Made by a program: the position numbers and the translations under genes. The notes beneath the pieces were generated by a model. That model saw nothing but the letters and a program-made list of their open reading frames with translations, did no database searches and was not told the DNA's origin. From the NCBI GenBank assembly GCA_016839165.1, contig CP069300.1, positions 2,418,001-2,482,000 on the forward strand: DNA of 64,000 nucleotides. The letters are read 5' to 3'. Shown here in pieces: positions 51,690 through 60,556 of this stretch (positions are counted from its first letter, which is position 1; each line of letters begins with the position of its first letter). This DNA comes from Bradyrhizobium sp. PSBB068. GTDB lineage: Bacteria > Pseudomonadota > Alphaproteobacteria > Rhizobiales > Xanthobacteraceae.

Positions 51690-52948
51690 GCGGCCACCGT
51701 CGCGCGGCCCGCCGGGACGATGCCGGCCGCGACCCATCGATCGAAGATCGCAAGCACCGTTTCGTTGAATGCCGTGCTGTTGATGTGGTCCTTGATCTCG
51801 TGCAGCTCGACCGGTGGCCGGACCGCCGACCGCATGGCGTCGACAAAGGCGGCGAGGGCGTCGGGGTCGTGCAGGGCCTCGCCCTCACGGTCCCATTGCT
51901 GGATGCCGCCGGCCGGCAGCACGAAGGCGACCGGCGCGCTGGCGCGGGACAGTTTGTCGGCGATCGCGCCCGCGATCCGGCGGCGATCGTCGGCGCCCGA
52001 GGTCGCAGACGCGAGCAGCCGGTTATGCGCGTGGAACGGACGATCCGACAATTCGCTCGGGACCCCAAGCCATGCCGGGAAATCCACCATGTCGATCGCG
52101 CCGGGAGCGACGATCTGCGGAATACCCGCTTTGCCTGCATTCTCCAGCCGGTCTGCACCGGAATTGACCACCGAGCCCGTCAGCTGATTGGCGACTTCCT
52201 GCAGACTGAGATCCAGCACCGCGGCGAAGCCGCCTTGAGCTGCGATCGACTCCATCGCGCGGCCGCCCATGCCGGTGGTGTGGAAGACGACGACCTCGTA
52301 GCCGCGCTGTTCGAGCTGCGGCTTCAGCTCCACCATGTAGCGCAGGCAGCTCTTGCCGAGCGAGGTGATCGCGACCAGCGGCCGATCCTTGCGCGGCTTG
52401 ATCGCGCTCTTCGCTGCGCCGACGATGGCGCCGCAGGCCTGCGACAGCACCGCTGTGCAGGTGCCGTTGAGGCCGTAGAGCCCGCCGGCCCACAGGATCA
52501 TCATCAGATCGGCGGCGATGCGCTCGGGCGGGATCAGGTGCGAAAATGCGACCGTCGAGACGATCAGCTTCGGCAGGCCGAGCGGCAGCGCCTGCGCGAC
52601 GTCGAGCGCAAGGTCGGTGCCCATCGTGCCGCCGATCGCGATCACGCCGTCGATGGCGTCGCGCGCCGCGAGCTCGCGTGCGAGATTTGCGGCGCCAGTC
52701 GCCATCAGCGACATCGCGGAGTTTTCGTCGCCGCTCGATGCGATCGCAGCGATCGTGGTCTCGGCGGCGGCCGCCACCGCGTGCTTGTCATGTGCGGGCT
52801 GGTACGGCGGATCGCCGAGCACGCTGATGTCCATCATGATCGTTCTGCCGCCGGCGCGCGCGATGCACTCGCTCATGAACAGCAATTCGTCGGCCTTGGT
52901 GTCTCCAGTACCGATCAGAAGGATGCGGGGCTGCGTGATCTCGGACAT
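51686..52948 (-). CDS. Tm-1-like ATP-binding domain protein (UPF0261)
   Basis: A 420-residue protein of the UPF0261/Tm-1 group. Diagnostic stretches are ILLIGTGDTKADELLFM near the N terminus, DGVIAIGGTMGTDLALDV, LSQACGAIVGAA, FHTTGMGGRAMESIAAQGGF and GAIDMVDFPAW. Plant Tm-1 uses this domain to bind a viral protein; the bacterial function is not established, though it often accompanies catabolic gene sets. Start ATG 52948 follows AAGG at 4 nt; the frame is open further upstream but without family sequence. It heads the minus-strand operon divergent from the ALDH gene. Confidence 0.87.
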   Translation of the reverse strand: MSEITQPRILLIGTGDTKADELLFMSECIARAGGRTIMMDISVLGDPPYQPAHDKHAVAAAAETTIAAIASSGDENSAMSLMATGAANLARELAARDAIDGVIAIGGTMGTDLALDVAQALPLGLPKLIVSTVAFSHLIPPERIAADLMMILWAGGLYGLNGTCTAVLSQACGAIVGAAKSAIKPRKDRPLVAITSLGKSCLRYMVELKPQLEQRGYEVVVFHTTGMGGRAMESIAAQGGFAAVLDLSLQEVANQLTGSVVNSGADRLENAGKAGIPQIVAPGAIDMVDFPAWLGVPSELSDRPFHAHNRLLASATSGADDRRRIAGAIADKLSRASAPVAFVLPAGGIQQWDREGEALHDPDALAAFVDAMRSAVRPPVELHEIKDHINSTAFNETVLAIFDRWVAAGIVPAGRATVAA

Positions 52949-53162
52949 GACCTTCGGCTCGCCGGCTGGCGTAGGGATGGTGACAACCGGTTTGCATAGC
53001 GCAGGCGGAGCGCTCGGCCATCGTGGGATCACGCTATGGGGATGGGCCCGGCGGCGACATCCACCTATCGGTTGATTGCTGGCAAAGCCTTGATTTGGCG
53101 AGGATTGCACCATGTAAGCAGGCCCACCGAGGGGGCTGCTCCGCCAGCACACAACGAGCCGC

Positions 53163-54647
53163 ATGCAGCAAGCCCAGATCGATCGATTGAGGTCGGCCGC
53201 CATTCCGGTCCAGCAACTCTTTGTCGGCGGCCGACCAGAGCCGGCGCTCAGCGAGCAGCGGCTCGACGTCGTGTCGCCGATCGATGGCGAAGTGCTGACC
53301 ACGATCGTCGACGGCAACGCCGCCGATATCGACCGCGCGGTGAAGCAGGCGCGGCTGGTGTTCGAACAAGGAAGCTGGTCGCGCGCGGCGCCCGCGCAGC
53401 GCAAGAAGGTGCTGCTGCGGTTCGCCGAGCTGATCGAGCAGCACGCGCTCGAGATCGCGGTGCTCGGGGTGCGCGACAACGGCACCGAGATCGGCATGGC
53501 CTACAAGGCCGAGCCGCTGTCGGCGGCCGGCAGCATCCGTTACTACGCCGAGGCGATCGACAAGGTGTATGGCGAGATCGCACCGACCTCAGGTGACGTG
53601 CTTGGCCTCGTGCATCGCGAGCCGCTCGGCGTGGTCGGCGTGATCGTGCCATGGAATTTCCCGCTGATGATCGGGGCGTGGAAGATCGGCCCCGCGCTTG
53701 CCGCCGGAAATTCGGTCGTGGTCAAGCCGCCGGAGCTCGCCTCGCTGACGCTGCTGCGGCTCGCCGAGCTGGCGGCGGAGGCGGGCTTGCCGGACGGCGT
53801 GCTCAACGTCGTCACCGGTCGCGGCGCATCGGCTGGCGAGGCGCTGGCGCTGCATATGGATGTCGATGCGTTGGCGTTCACCGGCTCGGGTGCGGTCGGC
53901 CGGCGTCTGCTGGAATGTTCGGCGCGGTCGAACCTGAAGCGCGTTCACCTCGAGCTCGGCGGCAAGTCGCCCAATATCGTCTTCGCCGACGTGCCTGATA
54001 TCAGGCATGCGGCCAAGGTCTCGGCCAACGGCATCTTCCGCAACTCGGGTCAGGTCTGCGTGGCCGGCTCGCGGCTGCTGGTGCAGTCTGCGATCTATGA
54101 CCGCTTCATGGCCGAGCTGCTCGACGCCACCGCCGGGCTCCGCGTCGGTGATCCCCTCGATCTGACCTCCGATATCGGCGCCGTCGCGAGCAAGGCGCAG
54201 CTACGCAAGAATCTCGACGCCGTCGCCCGCGCCGAAGCGCAGGGCGCGAAGCGGCTGATCGGCGGCGAGCAGATCCGCGTCGACAGCGGCGGCAATTTCA
54301 TGGCGCCTGCGATCTTCGCCGAAGTGACGCCGGCGATGGAGGTGTGGCGCGAGGAAGTATTCGGGCCGGTGCTGTCGGTCACGCGGTTCGACGGCGAGGA
54401 AGATGCTGTCGCGTTGGCCAATGCGACGCCCTACGGGCTTGCATCGGCGGTGTGGACGGGCGCTCTGTCGACCGCGCATCGCATGGTGCGCGCGGTGAGG
54501 GCGGGCGTCGTTCACGTCAACGCCTATGGCGGCGCTGACATCACGGTGCCGCTCGGCGGCTTCAAGCAATCCGGCTTCGGACGCGACAAGTCGCTGCACG
54601 CGCTCGACGCCTATACCGACCTCAAGACCGCCTGGATCGCGCTATGA
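53163..54647 (+). CDS. aldehyde dehydrogenase family protein
   Basis: A 494-residue NAD(P)+-dependent aldehyde dehydrogenase. PWNFPLMIGAWKIGPALAAG and FTGSGAVGRRLLE form the cofactor site. The catalytic Glu is in LELGGKSPNIVF and the catalytic Cys in NSGQVCVAGSRLL. It resembles PuuC/betaine/phenylacetaldehyde-type enzymes. With the copper amine oxidase at 47353 it would complete conversion of an amine to the acid, though the two are in separate transcription units. Its stop overlaps the next gene (ATGA). Confidence 0.92.
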   Translation: MQQAQIDRLRSAAIPVQQLFVGGRPEPALSEQRLDVVSPIDGEVLTTIVDGNAADIDRAVKQARLVFEQGSWSRAAPAQRKKVLLRFAELIEQHALEIAVLGVRDNGTEIGMAYKAEPLSAAGSIRYYAEAIDKVYGEIAPTSGDVLGLVHREPLGVVGVIVPWNFPLMIGAWKIGPALAAGNSVVVKPPELASLTLLRLAELAAEAGLPDGVLNVVTGRGASAGEALALHMDVDALAFTGSGAVGRRLLECSARSNLKRVHLELGGKSPNIVFADVPDIRHAAKVSANGIFRNSGQVCVAGSRLLVQSAIYDRFMAELLDATAGLRVGDPLDLTSDIGAVASKAQLRKNLDAVARAEAQGAKRLIGGEQIRVDSGGNFMAPAIFAEVTPAMEVWREEVFGPVLSVTRFDGEEDAVALANATPYGLASAVWTGALSTAHRMVRAVRAGVVHVNAYGGADITVPLGGFKQSGFGRDKSLHALDAYTDLKTAWIAL

Positions 54648-56032
54648 CATCTCTGGCTGCCGAACGCGCCGGCGTTCTGAACCGATTGCTCGATGCCGAG
54701 CAGGAACGCTTTCGCACGCTGCACCCGCGATCGGCAGCGGCATGGCAGGAAGGCCGTCAGCATTACCTCTATGGCGGTCCGTCGCACTGGATGCGGCGCT
54801 GGGCCGGCGGCTTCCCGGTCTATGCCGCGGAGGCGCAGGGCGCGCATATCAGGGATATCGACGGCCGCGACTACATCGATTTCTGCCTCGGCGACACCGG
54901 CGGCATGTGCGGGCACGCGCCGGAGGCAGTGACGGAAGCCGCGCTCGCGCAGCTCAAGCGTGGCGCGACCATGATGCTGCCGACCGAGGATAGTCTCTGG
55001 GTCGGCGCCGAGCTGTCGCGCCGCTTCGGTCCGAAATACTGGACCCTGACGACGTCGGCGACCGATGCCAACCGCGCGGCGATCCGCCTCTCGCGCATGA
55101 TTACCGGCCGGCGCAAGGTGCTGGTGTTCTCCGGCTGCTATCATGGCGGCGTCGAGGAGGCACATGTCGAGATCCGCGATGGTCGGGTCGGCCTGCGCAA
55201 TATGATCCATCCCAACGGCATCGATCATGACGCCGTGAGCCGGGTGGTCGAGTTCAACGACGTCGCGGCACTCGAGGCGGCACTGGCGCAGGGCGACGTC
55301 GCCTGCGTGCTGACCGAGCCGCTGATGACGAATTTCGGCATGATCCCGGTCGATCCTGGTTTTCACGAGACGTTGCGCGACCTGACCTGGCGCGCTGGCA
55401 CTGTCCTCATCATCGACGAGACCCACACGCTGTCCTGCGGACCGGGCGGTTACACGGCGAGCCACGGGCTCGAGCCCGACATCTTCGTCGCCGGCAAGGC
55501 GATCGCGGGCGGCATCCCCGCCGGCGTGTTCGGCCTCAGCCAGCAAATCGCCGAGCGGCTTTGGAAGCTCGTGCCCCACGTCAATCCGCGCCAGCGCCAG
55601 TCTGCGCATCTCGGCTTCGGCGGCACGCTCGCCGGCAACGCGTTGACGGTCGCCACCATGCGTGCGGTGCTTGAGAAGGTGCTGACATCGGCGAATTACG
55701 CGCGGATGATCGGAACCGCGACCTGGCTTGCGCAGGAAGCGCGCCGGCTGATCGAGGCGGCAGGTCTACCCTGGCATGTCACGCAGATCGGCGCGCGCGC
55801 CGAGATCATGTTCATGCCGCAGCCGCCGCGCAGCGGCGCCGACGTCATTGCCGGCCGGCAGCCAGATCTCGAGACCCTGCTGCATGCGTTCTACATGAAC
55901 GAAGGCATTCTGGTGACGCCGTTCCACACCATGCTGCTGATGTGTCCGGCAACGTCGGCGCGGGACGTCGACAAGCACACCGCGGTGTTCGCGCAGTTCA
56001 TTGAGTTGCTGCGCAAAGCGGGAGCCATCTGA
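54644..56032 (+). CDS. aminotransferase class III / glutamate-1-semialdehyde aminomutase-like
   Basis: A 462-residue PLP enzyme of fold type I. It has DYIDFCLGDTGGMCGHAPEAV, TTSATDANRAAIRLSRMITG, FSGCYHGGVEE, LIIDETHTLSCGPGG and the Lys site FVAGKAIAGGIPAGV. This is the HemL-like subgroup, but the context is catabolic, so transamination rather than haem synthesis is likely. It is coupled to ALDH by a 4-nt overlap and to the SDR by a 1-nt overlap (TGATG). Confidence 0.9.
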   Translation: MTSLAAERAGVLNRLLDAEQERFRTLHPRSAAAWQEGRQHYLYGGPSHWMRRWAGGFPVYAAEAQGAHIRDIDGRDYIDFCLGDTGGMCGHAPEAVTEAALAQLKRGATMMLPTEDSLWVGAELSRRFGPKYWTLTTSATDANRAAIRLSRMITGRRKVLVFSGCYHGGVEEAHVEIRDGRVGLRNMIHPNGIDHDAVSRVVEFNDVAALEAALAQGDVACVLTEPLMTNFGMIPVDPGFHETLRDLTWRAGTVLIIDETHTLSCGPGGYTASHGLEPDIFVAGKAIAGGIPAGVFGLSQQIAERLWKLVPHVNPRQRQSAHLGFGGTLAGNALTVATMRAVLEKVLTSANYARMIGTATWLAQEARRLIEAAGLPWHVTQIGARAEIMFMPQPPRSGADVIAGRQPDLETLLHAFYMNEGILVTPFHTMLLMCPATSARDVDKHTAVFAQFIELLRKAGAI

Positions 56033-56829
56033 TGCAGTCACGTCCGTTCAGCCTTGACGGCCGGGTCGCCATCGTCACCGGCGGGGGCAGGGGGATCGGC
56101 GCCGCCATCGTGACGCGGCTCGCGCAGGCCGGTGCGACCGTGGTGATCGCCAACCGCACGGCTGACGTGGCCGAGGCGCTGGCGCGCGGGCTGGCGGCCG
56201 ATGGACGGACGGCGCATTGCGTTCCGTTCGAGAGGCTCGATCGCAGCAGCCTGCGTGCAATGGTCGACGATATCGCCGCCAGATACGGCCGGCTCGATAT
56301 CGTCGTGCACAATGCCGGCGGCTGTCCGTGGGCCTCGCTGGACGAACTCGATGAGGCCAAGCTCGACGAGACACTGAGGCTCAACCTGAGCGCCGGCATC
56401 TGGCTCGCCCAGGCCGCAATTCCGCACATGCGCGCCAACGGTTTTGGACGCATCCTCGTTACGTCCTCGGTATCGGCGCGCGTCACGATGGGCGGCGGCG
56501 CCCATTACTCGGCGGCGAAGGCCGGCGTCAACGCGTTTATCCGCGGTGCCGCTTTCGAGCTGGCCCGCGACGGCATCACGGTCAATGGCGTCGAAGCCGG
56601 CTTCATCGAGAAGCCGGGCCGCGGCACGATGAGCGCACCGGAAAACAAGGCCAAACTCGAGCGCTTCATTCCGATGGGACGCATGGGGAGCGCGGACGAC
56701 ATCGCTTGCGCGATGCTCTACCTCGCTTCGACCGAGGCCAGATACGTCACCGGACAGACCATCGTCGTTGACGGCGGCTCGACGCTGCCGGAGACCGGGT
56801 TTGCCGTCGAACGGCAGTGGGGAATCTAG
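56032..56829 (+). CDS. SDR-family oxidoreductase (first of pair)
   Basis: A 265-residue short-chain dehydrogenase. TGGGRGIGAA is the cofactor motif, HNAGG replaces NNAG, the catalytic Ser is in VTSSVSA and YSAAKAG carries Tyr/Lys. VTGQTIVVDGGSTLPE lies near the end. It is translationally coupled to the aminotransferase and followed by a second SDR of the same class across a repeat-containing 53-nt gap. The substrate is unknown. Confidence 0.9.
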   Translation: MQSRPFSLDGRVAIVTGGGRGIGAAIVTRLAQAGATVVIANRTADVAEALARGLAADGRTAHCVPFERLDRSSLRAMVDDIAARYGRLDIVVHNAGGCPWASLDELDEAKLDETLRLNLSAGIWLAQAAIPHMRANGFGRILVTSSVSARVTMGGGAHYSAAKAGVNAFIRGAAFELARDGITVNGVEAGFIEKPGRGTMSAPENKAKLERFIPMGRMGSADDIACAMLYLASTEARYVTGQTIVVDGGSTLPETGFAVERQWGI

Positions 56830-56833
56830 ATGA

Positions 56834-56878
56834 GCATGATCGTTTCGGAGAACCGGTTTCCACTTTTCCGGATCATGC
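56834..56878. repeat. dispersed palindromic repeat inside the SDR operon
   Basis: GCATGATC (56834-56841) and GATCATGC (56871-56878) flank an inner CGGTTTCC/CTTTTCCGG-like core. It is an inverted copy of the element at 32803 and lies directly before the second SDR start. Confidence 0.7.
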
Positions 56879-56882
56879 CCTG

Positions 56883-57653
56883 ATGCCGCGGCTGGACGGA
56901 AAGACGGCGCTGGTGACGGGCGCAGCCACCGGGATCGGCCGCGCCACGGCTTCGCTGCTGGCGTTGAGCGGCGCCCGGGTCGTGCTGTTCGGCCTCGGTG
57001 ACGCCGAGCTTCAGGCGGCCGCCGCGGAGTGCGGCGGGCAGGCGGTCGACGGTGATGTCACGCGGGCGGACGATGTTGCCAAAGCCGTGGCTGCGTGCGG
57101 CGCCTGGCTCGACATCGTCGTCAACGCCGCCGGCCTGATCGTGCCGGATCAGCCCGCAAGCGTCTCCGACGAGGTCTGGGCCAGGACGCTCGATGTCAAC
57201 CTTACCGGCACGATGCGCGTCTGCCGCGCATCCCTGCCGCTGCTCAGCCAGCGCGGCGGCGCGATCGTGAACATCGCCTCGGTGGCCGCGTTCAACGCCA
57301 GTCCGGATAGTGCAAGCTACGCTGCCAGCAAGGCGGCGGTCGTAGCCTACACGCGCTCGCTTGCCTACGCCCACGGCGCCGACGGCATCCGCGCCAACGC
57401 CGTGGCGCCCGGCTGGGTGCGGACGCCGATGAGCGCTTATGAAATGCAACTGCTCGCGGACCAGAACGGCACCACCGCCGAGACCGAGTTTCGCAGTGTC
57501 GAACGGCGGATCGCGCTCGGGCGAATGGCCGAGCCCGCCGAGATCGCGGCATGCTGCCTGTTCCTCGCCTCCGACGAGGCATCGTTCGTCACCGGGGCGG
57601 TCCTAGTCGCCGACGGCGGCGGCCGCTCGCCGACGCAGAACCGTGCGGTCTAG
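56883..57653 (+). CDS. SDR-family oxidoreductase (second of pair)
   Basis: A 256-residue short-chain dehydrogenase. TGAATGIGRA is the cofactor motif, NAAGL replaces NNAG, the catalytic Ser is in NIASVAA and YAASKAA carries Tyr/Lys. The C terminus SFVTGAVLVADGGG is typical. Start ATG 56883 follows the palindromic repeat directly and has no visible Shine-Dalgarno. A TTG-initiated frame from 56817 would translate the repeat. It may be expressed by coupling to the first SDR. Confidence 0.85.
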   Translation: MPRLDGKTALVTGAATGIGRATASLLALSGARVVLFGLGDAELQAAAAECGGQAVDGDVTRADDVAKAVAACGAWLDIVVNAAGLIVPDQPASVSDEVWARTLDVNLTGTMRVCRASLPLLSQRGGAIVNIASVAAFNASPDSASYAASKAAVVAYTRSLAYAHGADGIRANAVAPGWVRTPMSAYEMQLLADQNGTTAETEFRSVERRIALGRMAEPAEIAACCLFLASDEASFVTGAVLVADGGGRSPTQNRAV

Positions 57654-57736
57654 GCGGCACAGTCTAGCCGGCACCTTGATAAGGATTGGCGGATTTGGCA
57701 CTCTCGCGCCGTCACGTCGTTCGATCGAGGGGCGTT

Positions 57737-57997
57737 ATGAGCAAGTCATTTTCCGTGATCATTGCTGCGGCCGCTTCAATCGTCGTCCTGTCTTCGACGG
57801 CGGCCCGATGCGGCGACTATCCGTTTGGTGATCCGCCATACCGGCTGGACTACGTGCAGGAGCCGCAGATCGAGCAGGGCTGCTGGAAGTGGAACTGGCA
57901 ACTCTACCAGTGGCAGGATTACTGCCCGGTCTACGTCCATCCGAAGGCGTATATGTACTCGCGATCGTCGCGCGTCGTGCTCCACACCAAGGGGTGA
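57737..57997 (+). CDS. small secreted protein of unknown function
   Basis: An 86-residue protein with a Sec signal peptide (residues 1-25, SFSVIIAAAASIVVLSSTAA). The short aromatic-rich mature region has GCWKWNWQLYQWQDYCPVYV with two cysteines that could pair. AGGGG precedes the ATG. I do not recognise the family. It precedes the convergent secreted protein at 58064. Confidence 0.65.
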   Translation: MSKSFSVIIAAAASIVVLSSTAARCGDYPFGDPPYRLDYVQEPQIEQGCWKWNWQLYQWQDYCPVYVHPKAYMYSRSSRVVLHTKG

Positions 57998-58063
57998 GGA
58001 ACGACTTCGCGACTTGAAGAGCTCTGCGTCACGCCAATCGAAGCGACGCAGAGCGCGTGCGCC

Positions 58064-58435
58064 TTACGAGCGCGCGATGCTGCAGGCGACCCGGTGCTTG
58101 CCGAAATTGAGCAGCGCATTCTCCTGGAAGCCGTCCAGCCAGATGCCGCGGCCGGCATAGCGATAACCGACGCCCATCGGAACGAGCCGCACATGCACGC
58201 CGCCGCGGCCGGTGAGCAGCGAGGCCGTGACCACTTCGCCCTCGACCGACACTGCGCGCGGGCACAGCGGATAATGATGGCCGTTGTCACAGGTGAAGAC
58301 GATCTCGGTGCAGGTGCCGACCGGTGCTTTCGTCACCAGGCCGAGGTCCGCGGCCGCTGCCGGCCGGGAATTGCCTGACAGCGTTGCACCCAAGGCCAAA
58401 ATGCCTGCAACCATGTAGCCAAACCGAATACGCAT
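58064..58435 (-). CDS. secreted protein of unknown function
   Basis: A 123-residue protein. The signal peptide runs over about residues 1-29 (FGYMVAGILALGATL, then SRPAAAA). The mature domain holds cysteines in VGTCTEIVFTCDNGHHYPLC and later RVACS, and VRLVPMGVGYRYAGRGIWLDG. GAGGGG lies about 6 nt before the ATG at 58435. The frame is open further upstream (to 58801) but without family-like sequence or a ribosome site. No known family is recognised. Confidence 0.7.
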   Translation of the reverse strand: MRIRFGYMVAGILALGATLSGNSRPAAAADLGLVTKAPVGTCTEIVFTCDNGHHYPLCPRAVSVEGEVVTASLLTGRGGVHVRLVPMGVGYRYAGRGIWLDGFQENALLNFGKHRVACSIARS

Positions 58436-58763
58436 CAGCGCCCCCTCGTTCAGCGATAGGCAAAGTAATTGAGCAAAAAATCTCGGGCTAAATGAGCAAA
58501 GAAAACCTCGAAGGTCAAACCTCTCCAGCCGGAGCGAGCGGCGGATAGGGCGCGATGGCTTGGGGATTGCGCGTTGGGTGTTGCAAGTTTGCTGCAGTGG
58601 AACGGAATTGCGCTGGAGACTGTCCGGCTGCGACAACGTGCCTTTGCTGGCCACAATTGGCTTGCAAGTGGTGAGGGGTATTTCAGTCGTTTTCGCAGCG
58701 ACTGCTTCACGCGCCGGGCCGTATCGCATCGCGAACGGATTGCTGCGAACGTCGGGGGTGGGA
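58436..58763. other. intergenic region between divergent secreted-protein genes
   Basis: 328 nt without a supported gene. It holds the promoters of the genes at 58435 (minus) and 58764 (plus). An A-rich stretch near 58475-58500 lies close to the minus-strand gene, and TTGCAAGT occurs twice (near 58580 and 58660). No clear terminator or RNA is seen. Confidence 0.5.
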
Positions 58764-59324
58764 ATGAACTTCCGTGGTGCCATTGTAGGTTCGCTATTCA
58801 CCTTGATGATCGTCCCCGCGTCGTCGCCGATGGCTGTCGCGCAGACGCCATCTCCGCAACCGGTCGATGGCCGGACGGCGGCGGCTCAGCCCGCGCAAGC
58901 GGAACAGCTGTTCTCCGGCCCGAGCTTTCGCAAGGGCTTGTGGCGCTTCATCCGGACGCTCGACGTCGTCAAGAGCGCGAACAGGAATTTCAGGTACCGG
59001 GTGGTCAATGCGGAAACGACGCGCTGCGTCGACCCGACCTTCGCCATGAAGGCCACCTTCTCGCCAGAACCGGTCGGAAGCTGCGTCTCTGACAAGCCTG
59101 AGAAGATCGGCAATCAATACACCTTCGGGCACCGCTGCGACTACATGGGCGCGGTCAGCACCGTGATCACCGTGCGCAGCGACGAGGCGTATACCGAGCT
59201 GAACGAGGTCAGCATCGGCGAGCATCCAAGGACCGATATGGTGGTCGCGACGAGGATCGGCGACTGCGATGATGGCGGCGCCGCCAACTCCGATAAATCA
59301 GCCACAGGGCGTCTGCAGCACTAG
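58764..59324 (+). CDS. DUF3617-like secreted protein (first paralogue)
   Basis: A 186-residue exported protein. A signal peptide (about 1-26, IVGSLFTLMIVPASS, then MAVAQ) precedes a domain beginning SFRKGLWRFIRTLDVVKSAN. Cysteines occur at CVDPTFAMKATF, GSCVSD, HRCDYMGA and GDCD. The GLW start and C-x-DP/MK pattern resemble DUF3617 proteins; this is recognition by eye. GGGGGTGGGA precedes the ATG. A paralogue follows at 59496 with the same cysteine framework. Confidence 0.7.
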   Translation: MNFRGAIVGSLFTLMIVPASSPMAVAQTPSPQPVDGRTAAAQPAQAEQLFSGPSFRKGLWRFIRTLDVVKSANRNFRYRVVNAETTRCVDPTFAMKATFSPEPVGSCVSDKPEKIGNQYTFGHRCDYMGAVSTVITVRSDEAYTELNEVSIGEHPRTDMVVATRIGDCDDGGAANSDKSATGRLQH

Positions 59325-59495
59325 CTCGTGATCGCCTGCCTCGCGCTGGTCGAGCATTTGGCTGCGAAGATCCCCGACCAAAAGGGCGAGCATTTACTCG
59401 ACCTTAACGCGAGTTGTTCTGGAATGAAGTGAGGTTGGGCGTGGTTCAAGTGAAGTCACGCGATGCGCAGCGTACAGCCGATCGGGGTTCAACGA

Positions 59496-60053
59496 ATGAC
59501 TTCGCGTGAAGGCTTCGGGCAGTCGAAGGTCTTCGCCTGCGTGCTTGGCGCCGCGATCGCGCTTTCAGTGTCCGTGCTCGGCTCCCATCGCGCTGTGGCA
59601 GATGAGAGCTTCCGCGGGCCAACCTTCCGAAAAGGGATGTGGCGCTTCGTGCGGACGCTGGAGCTCGTCTCGCCCACGAATGTCCGGCAGAAGCTGCTCG
59701 AGCGTGAGATGCTGCGCTGTGTCGACCCGACCCAGTCGATGAAGGCGACTTTCTCGTCGCCCTCGATCGGAGACTGCCATTCGTCGAGGCCGGAGAAGAT
59801 CAGTAACCGATACGTCTTCTCCAATCGCTGCGACTACATGGGGCCGGTCAGCACCGTCATAACGGTTCTGAGCGACGAGGCGTATACCGAGGTCAACGAA
59901 CTCCACGGCCAGGCGCCGAGGATGGAGCGGGTGGTCGCCCGCCGGATCAGCGATTGCCACGAGGATCGGGCACAGCTCGGCCAGCCGGCCACCGGACCGC
60001 GCCAGGTCTTGCACGATGTGGAGCAGGAGACGACAGACGGCGAGCCGTTCTAG
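59496..60053 (+). CDS. DUF3617-like secreted protein (second paralogue)
   Basis: A 185-residue paralogue of the preceding gene. A signal-like N terminus (VFACVLGAAIALSVSVLGS) is followed by TFRKGMWRFVRTLELVSP, CVDPTQSMKATF, GDCHSS, NRCDYMGPVSTVITVLSDEA and a C-terminal charged tail. The two share the CDYMG-VSTVITV-SDEAYTE block almost exactly. Start ATG 59496 (after CGGGG) gives a better signal peptide than ATG 59463. It probably arose by tandem duplication; the function is unknown. Confidence 0.7.
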   Translation: MTSREGFGQSKVFACVLGAAIALSVSVLGSHRAVADESFRGPTFRKGMWRFVRTLELVSPTNVRQKLLEREMLRCVDPTQSMKATFSSPSIGDCHSSRPEKISNRYVFSNRCDYMGPVSTVITVLSDEAYTEVNELHGQAPRMERVVARRISDCHEDRAQLGQPATGPRQVLHDVEQETTDGEPF

Positions 60054-60149
60054 GTGGTGTTCAGGCGTGGGTGGCTTGCTGCCGACGCGCCTGTTCGACG
60101 GACGGGTGGCGCGACCAGCCGGATGGTTGGCAGAGGCGCCGACGTACAG

Positions 60150-60323
60150 TCAGGTAACACGTTGAGATAAATGCTGATTTTGGTGTCGAGGTTGGCGAGC
60201 CGCCGGCACTTGGCATTCGACCGTGGTTGCCGAGGGGACCGGTTGTTGTGGAGCTTGCGCGGCCGCCGCGCCGAAACAGATGCAAATCAAAACGGCGGCA
60301 CACGCCTGAACAATCACGCGCAT
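60150..60323 (-). CDS. possible small secreted peptide
   Basis: A 57-residue frame starting MRVIVQACAAVLICICFGAA, which is a convincing signal peptide, followed by a Gln/Pro-rich mature part. GGAG lies 7 nt before the ATG. No family is recognised and the size is small, so this is a moderate call. A longer minus-strand frame over the same bases lacks a signal and is rejected. Confidence 0.45.
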   Translation of the reverse strand: MRVIVQACAAVLICICFGAAAAQAPQQPVPSATTVECQVPAARQPRHQNQHLSQRVT

Positions 60324-60474
60324 CGACCGCTCCAAATCGCCGATCAGGATGAACAGAGCCGGGCAAATACTGCCTTGCGACCAAGTCGCGGGCTAAGCCG
60401 TTGTTCTTGCAGCTGCGGCCTGTCCGATCTTTACTACAGTCGCAGCGAAAGCATTGATTAACCAAATACATTTC

Positions 60475-60503
60475 TTGACCGAGGGGAGGGTTAACAATAG
60501 CCT
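60475..60503 (+). promoter_or_regulatory. candidate promoter of the VCBS-repeat protein gene
   Basis: TTGACC (60475-60480), a 17-nt spacer and TAGCCT (60498-60503), followed by an A/T-rich leader of about 50 nt to the GGAG site and ATG 60557. The -10 match is moderate. Confidence 0.4.
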
Positions 60504-60556
60504 AAAGCTTAATTTTTCTACAATTTTTCCTTTAATCGTATTTTGCGGAGTTGATA

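Noticed and set aside
60061..60471. 136-codon minus-strand frame
   Set aside because: Cys/Arg-rich without motif or signal; the overlapping 57-residue frame with a signal peptide and ribosome site is the better call.
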